From the NCBI GenBank assembly GCA_903875575.1, contig CAIQWJ010000074.1:156004-220003 (forward strand): 64,000 bases of DNA, read 5' to 3'. Of this stretch, positions 36,754-43,925 are shown piece by piece. Below the pieces are notes generated by a model, which made no database searches, had not been told where the DNA came from, and saw only the letters and a program-made list of their open reading frames with translations. Numbering within the stretch: position 1 is the stretch's first letter; the number at the start of each line of letters is the position of its first letter. The position numbers and the translations under genes are program-made. This DNA comes from an uncultured Acidobacteriia bacterium (lineage in GTDB: Bacteria; Acidobacteriota; Terriglobia; Bryobacterales; Bryobacteraceae).

Positions 36754-37881
36754 ATGCCGACGATTAAACGCGACTATTATGAAGTACTCAGCGTCAGCCG
36801 CGGCGTGGGTGAACAGGAACTCAAGAGCTCCTACCGGAAGCTCGCACTCCAGTATCATCCTGATCGCAACCCGGACGACGCCGAAGCCGAAGAGAAGTTC
36901 AAAGAAGCTGCCGAAGCCTACGGCGTGCTTTCCGACGCACAGAAGCGGGCCGCTTACGATGCCTATGGACACGCGGGGCTTTCCGGTGCCGGTGGTGGCG
37001 CGGGCTTCGATCCCTCGAACATGGATCTGGGCGATCTGCTCAGCCAGGTTTTCGGCTTCGGCGACATGTTCGGCGGTGGCGGCCAGCGCGGCGGCAGACC
37101 GCGCGCCACTAAGGGCGACGATCTCCGTTATGACCTCAGCCTGACCTTCGAAGAGGCGGCTTTCGGTAAGGCCGTGGAACTCCAGGTGCCGAAGATGGAA
37201 CCGTGCGGTCGCTGCCGGGGCCGCGGTGCGGAGCCGGATAGTTCGCTGATGCAATGCCCCGCCTGTCATGGGCGCGGCGAGCAGCTATTCTCACAGGGTT
37301 TTCTCTCCGTGCGGCGTACCTGCTCCCATTGCGGCGGTGCCGGCGAGATCGTCAAGCAGGTCTGCCGGGATTGCCGCGGTGAAGGCTACAAACATGTCAA
37401 CAAGCGCCTGAAAGTTACGGTACCGGCCGGCATTGCCAATGGCAATCGCCTGCGGGTGGCCTCCGAAGGGCAGCCTGGCACAAACGGTGGCCCGAACGGC
37501 GACCTCTACATTTTCTTCACTGTCAAAGAGCACCCTGTCTTTGAACGTCACGAGAACGATCTGCACTGCCGGGTGCCCATCAATATTTCCCAGGCCGCGC
37601 TCGGTGCCCAGATTCAGGTGCCGACGCTCGAAGGCCCGCATGATCTCGTGATTCCCGAGGGCACGCAGAACGGCACGCAACTGAAGATCCGGGGTAAGGG
37701 CGTTCCCGAGGTACAGGGCAAGGGCCGTGGCGATCTCATCGTTCACATCGACGTTCGGACTCCGACGAAACTCACACGCGACCAGCGGCGTCTGTTCGAA
37801 GAACTGAAGGCTGTTCTGCCCGTGGACAACGACGCACACGAAAAAGGTCTGCTCGACAAGGTCAAAGACTACTTCAACTAG
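36754..37881 (+). CDS. dnaJ: chaperone protein DnaJ
   Basis: A 375-residue full-length DnaJ. The J domain (1-70) holds HPD at 35-37. A Gly/Phe-rich linker (~75-115) is followed by four zinc-binding repeats (CGRCRGRG, CPACHGRG, CSHCGGAG, CRDCRGEG, ~150-215) and the two C-terminal substrate domains with the IPEGTQNGTQLKIRGKG hinge. It hands unfolded proteins to DnaK and stimulates its ATPase. DnaK itself is not in this window, a common separation outside the Firmicutes. Confidence 0.96.
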   Translation: MPTIKRDYYEVLSVSRGVGEQELKSSYRKLALQYHPDRNPDDAEAEEKFKEAAEAYGVLSDAQKRAAYDAYGHAGLSGAGGGAGFDPSNMDLGDLLSQVFGFGDMFGGGGQRGGRPRATKGDDLRYDLSLTFEEAAFGKAVELQVPKMEPCGRCRGRGAEPDSSLMQCPACHGRGEQLFSQGFLSVRRTCSHCGGAGEIVKQVCRDCRGEGYKHVNKRLKVTVPAGIANGNRLRVASEGQPGTNGGPNGDLYIFFTVKEHPVFERHENDLHCRVPINISQAALGAQIQVPTLEGPHDLVIPEGTQNGTQLKIRGKGVPEVQGKGRGDLIVHIDVRTPTKLTRDQRRLFEELKAVLPVDNDAHEKGLLDKVKDYFN

Positions 37882-37919
37882 AGACAACTGAAGTCCTGGT
37901 CTGTGCAACAATCGCATAC

Positions 37920-39107
37920 ATGCGATCTCGTTTGGCACTGACGATTCTGGCCTTCGCGGCACTCTCTATCCCTGCCTCCGCGGCCACCTACGTGGGTTCC
38001 CAACGTTGCGAAACATGCCACGCCGCCACTTACGCCTCCTGGCAGAAAACCCGCATGGCGAACATCGTTCGCGACCCAAAAATCCATCCTGAGGGCGTCA
38101 AGGGCGACTTCTCCAAGCCCAACCCGCTTGTTACTTTCAAGCTCGAAGACGTCGCCTTCATGTACGGCGACAAATGGAAGCAGCGTTACTTCTACAAGAA
38201 GGGCAATGACTACTTCATGTATCCCGCGCAGTGGGACGTGCAGAACAGCGTCTGGCGCGCCTTCAATCCGGCCCCCGGCACCGATTGGTGGACCAACGTT
38301 TACCCTGCCGATATGGCACAACGCCCCACCGGCCCTCTGTGCGACGGCTGCCACTCCGTTGGCTACAACACCACTACCCACGAAGTCGCCGAGTGGAACG
38401 TCGGCTGTGAAAAGTGCCACGGCCCGGGCAGCGATCACGCCGCCGCGCCGTCGCGCACCAACATCGTCAACCCTGCGCGTCTCGATACCGTCCGCGCCAA
38501 CGATACCTGCATGCAGTGCCACTCCGAAGGCCGCCCGTTGAAGAATCCCATCGATGGCCGCACTTACGACTGGCCGGTCGGCTACACTCCAGGTGCACGT
38601 CTGGCCGATTACTGGAAGCTGGAGGAACACAAGCTGGGCGAGAAGTCCTTCACCCACTACGCCGATGGTTCCGCCATCAAGAACCGCATGCAGGGCAATG
38701 ATTTCGTGCAGAGCCAGATGTACAAACGCGGCATGACCTGCTTCAGTTGCCACAACGTGCACGGCACGCCCAACAATGCGGATCTGATCAAGCCGGCCAG
38801 CTCGCTTTGCATCACCTGCCACAACGAAAAAACACCCAACGGCCCATCGATGAACGCCGCCGCTCACTCACACCACGCCGCGAATTCCGCCGGCGCGGAG
38901 TGCATCGCCTGCCACATGCCGAAGGTCGCGAATGAAATCGCGGACGTCAATGTCCGCTCTCACACCTTCCGCTTTATGCCGCCACTGCTCACTGAACAGT
39001 ACAAGGAGCCGAACTCCTGCAACGCCTGTCACAAGGATAAGGACGCCGCCTGGGCGCAGCAGAATCTGGACAAGTGGCCGGAAGTCTCACCGTGGCGGAT
39101 GCAGTAA
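37920..39107 (+). CDS. secreted octaheme cytochrome c
   Basis: A 395-residue periplasmic protein. A signal peptide (1-22) is followed by eight CxxCH heme sites: CETCH (first Cys at 30), CDGCH, CEKCH, CMQCH, CFSCH, CITCH, CIACH and CNACH. The layout with a GADK/WKQRYF region between the first and second hemes resembles the multiheme c-type cytochromes of nitrite/tetrathionate reductase-like families, but the reduction substrate cannot be assigned. It follows dnaJ by 38 bases and ends seven bases from the convergent MutS-like gene, with no terminator between them. Confidence 0.9.
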   Translation: MRSRLALTILAFAALSIPASAATYVGSQRCETCHAATYASWQKTRMANIVRDPKIHPEGVKGDFSKPNPLVTFKLEDVAFMYGDKWKQRYFYKKGNDYFMYPAQWDVQNSVWRAFNPAPGTDWWTNVYPADMAQRPTGPLCDGCHSVGYNTTTHEVAEWNVGCEKCHGPGSDHAAAPSRTNIVNPARLDTVRANDTCMQCHSEGRPLKNPIDGRTYDWPVGYTPGARLADYWKLEEHKLGEKSFTHYADGSAIKNRMQGNDFVQSQMYKRGMTCFSCHNVHGTPNNADLIKPASSLCITCHNEKTPNGPSMNAAAHSHHAANSAGAECIACHMPKVANEIADVNVRSHTFRFMPPLLTEQYKEPNSCNACHKDKDAAWAQQNLDKWPEVSPWRMQ

Positions 39108-39114
39108 CGGGACG

Positions 39115-40923
39115 TCAGACTTCGAGGCCGGCCGCGCGCATCAGATCGAGCGCATTGCTGCGGGTGACTACGCCTTCGCGCATCTTGTAATCGAACACCA
39201 GACGATCGCCTTCGAGCCGATCTTCGAAATGCACGTTCACTGCCGCGGGTGCGAGTTGATCGGCAACGGCTGCCAGCGACAGATCGTGCGTGGTGGCGAT
39301 TCCCACCGCCCCTCGTTTCAACAACGCCCGGATCACGCCCTCCGCACCGATCGACCGGTCGTGCGAATTCGTGCCATGCAGCAGTTCGTCCAACAGGAAC
39401 AACGCGGGCGCGGGCAATTCCAGAATCTGCTTCAGGCGCAGGATCTCCGCCATGAAGCGCGATTGCCCTTCTTCGAGGGAATCCATGGTCCGGATGGACG
39501 CGCCCACTGACAGGCGCGAAATTGTCAGGTGCCGCGCCCGCACGGGGCCGCCCGCCAGGGCCAGCACCGCATTCACGCCCACCGCCCGAAGGAGCGTGCT
39601 TTTGCCGGACATGTTCGAACCGCTCACTACCAGCAGTCGCACTGGAGAGGCAAGCCGAACACTGTTGCGAACAGAGCGCTCTTCGCTCAGCAGCGGATGG
39701 CCCACGTCCACTGCGTCGAACACGGGTTCACCATCGGTCAACTCCGGGAACGTGTCCCCCGGGTGCTCGAAGGCGTAGTTTGCCAGTGACGACAGCGCCT
39801 CCATCTCAGCCACCGCATCCAGCCACAGCGGAATCAGTGCGCCATTTTCGGCGTGCCACGCCGCAAGCGCCATCGCGGTCTGGGTGGTCCAGAGGATGGG
39901 CGGCCCGATGATACGCACGAGGTAGTTGTCGCGCGAATCGAGCAGTTCCATGAGCCGCCGCAGATGCGCGATGCGGCGTGAGGCTGGCTGACCACTGGCA
40001 CTCCCGCCCGCTCCGATCCCCTTACTCAGCGCCATCAGACGCGGCGACGTGAACGTTTGCTTCTCCAGCAGTTCCAGAATCTGCGACAGCAGGTCAAGAT
40101 CGTGCGCCGGTTCCTGGATTGACTCCAGAATTCCCAGCACGCGGACCCGCGCATTGAGTCCCAACCCGCCGATTACCGCTCCGAGCGCAATCACAACCCG
40201 CGTGGCCACCACGCCGACGAAAGCAGTGGATACCCACCACGCCAACGCTGCGGCCATGGGTACCGCAAGCGCCACTGCCGCGACGCGCATTGCCTTCGGG
40301 AACAGAGCCGCGGGCCTTGCCGCCCACGCTACCAGGTGTTCCGGATTCACGCCTACTCTGAAGTCGCCCCCCAGTACCGCGAGTTGTTCGCGCAGATCGA
40401 GCAGGGGCCTCAGTTCTTCGATCGCCTCATGCCGTAACCGCAGTTCATCCGGTGCGCCGGCGGCTCGCAGCCAGTCCGCCAGTTTCTGTTCCCCGCCGCG
40501 TGTGCGCGCTGTCGAAAGCAGTTCGAAAAGACTGGCGCGCCCGAAGATGTCGAGATCCACGGAGTAGGGGTGGTGCGGATCGATGAAGCGGTCCCCGGTT
40601 TCCCCGCCGCCGTGCCAGCGGTTTTCGATACGAGCGAGGCCTCGCTCGTAGAACGCGATGGCCCGCCGCGCGAATTCCATCTCGCGCTCGACACGTGACT
40701 GCCACCAGACCAGCGCCACGAAGATCGCCAGCGGGATCGCGATGGGCCAGAGGCCGAGCTGCCCCTGAGTCGCCAGCCAGACCAGACAGCCGGCGAGGGC
40801 GAAGACCGCGAGCCGAACCAGGCCGCAGCGGCGACGCAGGAGATCGAGTTCGGCGAGCTTCCCGGTGCGCGCTTGGAGGCGTTGGCGGTAGACGTCCTGC
40901 GGGAGCGCGGTCGAAGGTGCCAT
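39115..40923 (-). CDS. membrane-anchored MutS-like ATPase
   Basis: A 602-residue protein. Two hydrophobic hairpins lie near residues 30-70 (VRLAVFALAGCLVWLATQGQLG, IAIPLAIFVALVW) and 215-265 (VALAVPMAAALAWWV, VIALGAVIGGLG). Between and after them is a MutS core-like helical region. The C-terminal ABC-type ATPase shows Walker A SGSNMSGKST (~430-440), Q-loop, signature region and Walker B LFLLDELLHGTNS (~510-522), with a His switch (TTHDLSL). The N-terminal mismatch-recognition domains of true MutS are missing, so it belongs to the MutS-like family with predicted membrane segments. Its role is unknown. The start at 40923 omits a hydrophobic-poor extension that has no ribosome site. Confidence 0.82.
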   Translation of the reverse strand: MAPSTALPQDVYRQRLQARTGKLAELDLLRRRCGLVRLAVFALAGCLVWLATQGQLGLWPIAIPLAIFVALVWWQSRVEREMEFARRAIAFYERGLARIENRWHGGGETGDRFIDPHHPYSVDLDIFGRASLFELLSTARTRGGEQKLADWLRAAGAPDELRLRHEAIEELRPLLDLREQLAVLGGDFRVGVNPEHLVAWAARPAALFPKAMRVAAVALAVPMAAALAWWVSTAFVGVVATRVVIALGAVIGGLGLNARVRVLGILESIQEPAHDLDLLSQILELLEKQTFTSPRLMALSKGIGAGGSASGQPASRRIAHLRRLMELLDSRDNYLVRIIGPPILWTTQTAMALAAWHAENGALIPLWLDAVAEMEALSSLANYAFEHPGDTFPELTDGEPVFDAVDVGHPLLSEERSVRNSVRLASPVRLLVVSGSNMSGKSTLLRAVGVNAVLALAGGPVRARHLTISRLSVGASIRTMDSLEEGQSRFMAEILRLKQILELPAPALFLLDELLHGTNSHDRSIGAEGVIRALLKRGAVGIATTHDLSLAAVADQLAPAAVNVHFEDRLEGDRLVFDYKMREGVVTRSNALDLMRAAGLEV

Positions 40924-41025
40924 CAGTGCCAGCTTATCGGATGACAGCGGGCAGGTGCCGAGAGCAGGCAGAAACGGGACTACCGGAAGCGCTGTATTAG
41001 AATTGAAGTTTGCCCACCACATTGG

Positions 41026-41102
41026 GGGCGCGTAGCTCAGCTGGTTAGAGCGCCTGCTTCACACGCAGGAGGTCCGGGGTTCGAGTCCCTGCGCGCCCAC
41101 CA
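41026..41102 (+). tRNA. tRNA-Val (anticodon CAC)
   Basis: Complete 77-base cloverleaf including an encoded CCA. Acceptor GGGCGCG pairs with CGCGCCC, the D arm is GCTC...GAGC, the anticodon stem CCTGC/GCAGG encloses loop TTCACAC (anticodon CAC), and the T arm carries GGTTCGAGTCC. It reads valine GTG codons. Confidence 0.97.
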
Positions 41103-41146
41103 TTTTCTCTCCTTCCTTTCGTTCCGTGATACGCTGGTCCCCATCC

Positions 41147-42388
41147 ATGCGCGCACTCACTTTTCTGCTGTTATTCTCCGCCTCGGTCTATGCCCAAAAG
41201 GTCCCGATAGACAAACTGATCGAGATGGCGAAAGCCCATTCCCCCGAGCTTGAACAGGCGGTAAAGGACACTCTCGGTGCCGACGCCATCCAGAAGGGCA
41301 CTGCCGTCGACGGAATCGGCCGGGATTTCATCTGGGCGGTCTCCGGCACATCGCAGCCAAAACTCAAAATTGACTATGACGACGAGATCGCAGCCGTCAC
41401 CAAAGTCGGCTCCTTGTGGGTGTATCAGGGGCCGGTGACAACTGGCGTCGCTCACAAGTTCGTGTGGATCGTCGACGGCAAGCCGTTCGGCGGCAAGACC
41501 GATATTCCGGCCTACGGCCCCGTAAGTTATCCGAAGCCGGGCGTGCCCGAAGGCAAGCTCACTGGCCCGATCGTCATGGAGAGTAAGATCTATCCCGGCA
41601 TGACCGCAAATGTCTGGTATTACGTTCCGGCTCAGTGGGACGGAAACACGCCGTTGCCGGTGCAGATCTGGAGCGATGGCCAGGGCTATGTGCGGCGCAT
41701 GAGTAAGTCGCGCGCGCTCGAAGTGCTGGACAATCTGACCGAGGCGAAAAAGATTCCGCTGATGGTCAACGTCTTCATTCAGCCGGGACAGGTGGGTGCG
41801 CGGCCGATGCGTTCCCCGGAATACGACACCGTGAGCGACACCTACGCGCATTACCTGCTCGAAGAGGTACTGCCGGAGCTTGGCAAGACCGTGAAGCTGC
41901 GGCAGGACGCTTATAGCCGCTCGATCATCGGCCAAAGTTCCGGCGGCATTGCTGCGTTTAACGCCGCTTACCTGATGCCGGATCAGTTCAGCCGCGCGGT
42001 GAGCTGGATCGGCAGTTTCGCGCCGTTGCAGGTGTCGCCCGAGCATCCCGTGGGCGGTGCCGAATATCCCGCGCGGGTGCGGCGCGAGCCGAAACGCAAC
42101 ATCCGCGTCTGGCTGGAGGATGGGTCAGAAGATCAGGACGTCCAGTTCGGCAGTTGGCCCTACGCCAATCTCTATATGGCGAATTCGCTGAAGTTCAAGG
42201 GGTACGACTACCACTTTGTTTATAGTGTTCACACGCACGATCAGGCGGCGGGCAATGCTGCGCTGCCGGAGACCCTGCCCTGGCTTTGGCGCGATTACGA
42301 TCCCGGCAAGACATCGCAGGTTTTTGTGCAGGAGCCGGAAGAGGCGGCTAAGCCCCTGTGGCGCGCTGTCACGCTCAACAGGAACTAG
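41147..42388 (+). CDS. secreted esterase, alpha/beta hydrolase (enterochelin-esterase-like)
   Basis: A 413-residue protein with a signal peptide (MRALTFLLLFSASVYAQ). An N-terminal carbohydrate-binding/isoamylase-like immunoglobulin fold (~55-130, WAVSGTSQPKLKIDYDDEI ... WVYQGPVTTGVAHKF) precedes an esterase domain (~145-413) with nucleophile motif GQSSGG, and catalytic Asp and His near DGSEDQD and VYSVHTHDQA. This is the layout of PF00756 esterases that act on enterobactin-type or sugar-ester substrates. A GTG start at 41126 would add seven residues ahead of the signal peptide; the ATG at 41147 is preferred. Confidence 0.82.
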   Translation: MRALTFLLLFSASVYAQKVPIDKLIEMAKAHSPELEQAVKDTLGADAIQKGTAVDGIGRDFIWAVSGTSQPKLKIDYDDEIAAVTKVGSLWVYQGPVTTGVAHKFVWIVDGKPFGGKTDIPAYGPVSYPKPGVPEGKLTGPIVMESKIYPGMTANVWYYVPAQWDGNTPLPVQIWSDGQGYVRRMSKSRALEVLDNLTEAKKIPLMVNVFIQPGQVGARPMRSPEYDTVSDTYAHYLLEEVLPELGKTVKLRQDAYSRSIIGQSSGGIAAFNAAYLMPDQFSRAVSWIGSFAPLQVSPEHPVGGAEYPARVRREPKRNIRVWLEDGSEDQDVQFGSWPYANLYMANSLKFKGYDYHFVYSVHTHDQAAGNAALPETLPWLWRDYDPGKTSQVFVQEPEEAAKPLWRAVTLNRN

Positions 42389-42398
42389 TCCAACGTGA

Positions 42399-42419
42399 TT
42401 TTACAAAACGAAGCCGATT
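42399..42419. repeat. 21-bp direct repeat, copy 1
   Basis: A 21-base sequence (starting TTTTACAAAACG) recurs exactly at 42613-42633, where it codes, on the minus strand, for the SASFCKN segment of the SEC-C gene. This copy lies outside any gene, eleven bases after the esterase stop, and may be the relic of a second SEC-C gene. Confidence 0.65.
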
Positions 42420-42481
42420 GGGAGTTCTATTCGATTTTCAAAGAACAAAAAACCTTTTGCCACAGATGAACACGGATCGGG

Positions 42482-42501
42482 AAAAAACCGTTCGAACGGT
42501 T
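42482..42501 (-). terminator. rho-independent terminator of the SEC-C gene
   Basis: The perfect palindrome AACCGTTCGAACGGTT (42486-42501) is followed on the minus strand by a run of six T (42487-42482 as A on the plus strand). It overlaps the stop codon of the SEC-C gene. Confidence 0.65.
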
Positions 42502-43117
42502 AGGCTGCGTGAAGGACCGGGGGAGCGTCTTTGCCGCAGCAGCGCTTGTGTTTCTGGCCGGAGCCGCAGTGGCAGAGGGCGTTTCGCGGCGTTGATGGCT
42601 GCGGATTTTCATTTTTACAAAACGAAGCCGATTTGGATATCGGGACAGGAGCTTTGGCTGCCTGCGGAGCTTCCAGGGGGGCGGCCTCGCGGCTCCGACG
42701 TTCGGCCTGAAGTTTGTGGAGTTCGGCGTGGCACTTGTGGAGGTGGCGAAGGGAGAGGCTGCGGGCGCGGTCGATGGAGATTTGCTTTTTTTCCAATTCG
42801 TCCCACAGGAGCGGGTCGTGGGTCAGACGGCTGATTGACTCCTCGGCGAGGCTGCAACGGCGGAGACGCCATGAGGCGCGGCGGATCTCGGTGACGAGAA
42901 TGAGTTCGAGGGTGCCGACCGGGGCGTGTTCGCGTTCGAGCGATTCGACGAGTTCGTCGTAGAAGGGTTGTTCGCCATCAAGGATGAAGTCGGCCCTGGT
43001 GAAAAGGCCGAGCTTGAGGGCGTTCTTCGAAGAGATGGCGCGGCCTTCTTCGGAGGTGGGGCCGGTGGAGGCCTGGGCGTTGATGGCGTTGGCGATTTGC
43101 TGAGCCTGAGATGACAT
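42500..43117 (-). CDS. SEC-C motif protein of unknown function
   Basis: A 205-residue protein. The N-terminal INAQASTGPTSEEGRAISSKNALKLGL segment (~12-40) is a recognisable motif of a family abundant in Acidobacteria and often repeated in genomes. A helical middle (~55-150) is followed by a SEC-C zinc motif (NALCHCGSGQKHKRCCGK, ~178-196). SEC-C motifs occur at SecA C-termini and in many small proteins; here the partner is unknown. The ribosome site AAAGGAAG is eight bases before the ATG. The 21-bp repeat inside the C-terminal coding part also occurs downstream. Confidence 0.75.
   Translation of the reverse strand: MSSQAQQIANAINAQASTGPTSEEGRAISSKNALKLGLFTRADFILDGEQPFYDELVESLEREHAPVGTLELILVTEIRRASWRLRRCSLAEESISRLTHDPLLWDELEKKQISIDRARSLSLRHLHKCHAELHKLQAERRSREAAPLEAPQAAKAPVPISKSASFCKNENPQPSTPRNALCHCGSGQKHKRCCGKDAPPVLHAA
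42613..42633. repeat. 21-bp direct repeat, copy 2 (inside the SEC-C gene)
   Basis: Identical to 42399-42419. It sits in the low-GC linker between the helical region and the zinc motif of the SEC-C gene. Confidence 0.65.
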
Positions 43118-43539
43118 TTTGCGTGCTTCCTTTCGGGGAGCGGATTTGGGCTCCCTCGCTCAAAGAAATAACATGCGGGGGGTGAGGGTGGAGGGGGGAT
43201 TTCCCTGCAAGTTCATGAAAAATTGGGTTGAAATATTTTTCGATTTCGCGTGACTGGAAACTGCGGACGGGCCAGTCGCATGAGCGGGAAGTTGAACGAT
43301 TGGATCTTTTGCTACTTCCGTTTGAGACTGACCAGTGGCGAATACCCTGGGAGTCTCGGTGAGGTATGGCCCTTAGAACCCCTGAAGGCGCAGGACCCAA
43401 TGGATGCTTTCAGTCGTGCCGTTATAACCAGAAGCCGGGGTGAATTTAAAATCAACTCCTTCGTCAGCTGAGGAAACTGTCCGTGGGTGAACGCGAGATG
43501 CGTGGTGCCGATTCAGGGCGTCTGATCGTGCGGGATTCG
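43118..43539. other. 422-bp gene-poor region
   Basis: No supported gene. The composition is mixed, with a G-rich patch (43171-43200) and AT-rich patches near 43205-43250. A reading frame at 43250-43471 (plus) has no family and no good start. The leader of the SEC-C gene is at the left end. Confidence 0.5.
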
Positions 43540-43794
43540 TCAGGCCTTCTTTGCTGGCGTCTTTCTTGTTGCCGATAGTTCATTGAACTTCTGGACATTC
43601 CATTTGCCAAGTATCGAGAGCAGTTCACCTGCGTCGTTGAATAGTTTTATGTCTCCCGTGTCAGCGTGCGTGACCTGACCGCCGATAAATCGTCGGGCGT
43701 GGCGTGCATCCGGTTGGGAGTTGGAGGGCCAGAGATTGATCTTAACGGTCAGCCCTCTGTTCCCTTGTCGCATCTCTATTGGCTTTGATGGCAT
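43540..43794 (-). CDS. small hypothetical protein
   Basis: An 84-residue protein with a plausible beta-rich middle (QVTHADTGDIKLFNDAGELLSILGKWNVQKF) and a Lys-rich tail. The hydrophobic pattern is that of a small folded domain rather than random composition, but no family is recognised. An internal ATG at 43773 gives a 77-residue form. It is divergent from the chimeric gene that follows and may have partnered the nuclease-like N-domain found there. Confidence 0.45.
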   Translation of the reverse strand: MPSKPIEMRQGNRGLTVKINLWPSNSQPDARHARRFIGGQVTHADTGDIKLFNDAGELLSILGKWNVQKFNELSATRKTPAKKA

Positions 43795-43925
43795 ACTTAA
43801 AGGCTACTATGGACGGCGGCTGCACATTCCACCACCACGGGAAAGCGCTTTTCGTATCGTTTGATGCTGCCCTTGTACACGCCATTCAGATACGGGAAAT
43901 CAGCGGCCCTCGTAATCCCCATAAA

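Noticed and set aside
43250..43471. 73-codon plus-strand frame before the small hypothetical gene
   Set aside because: No ribosome-binding site or motif; the sequence looks like random composition with mixed GC.
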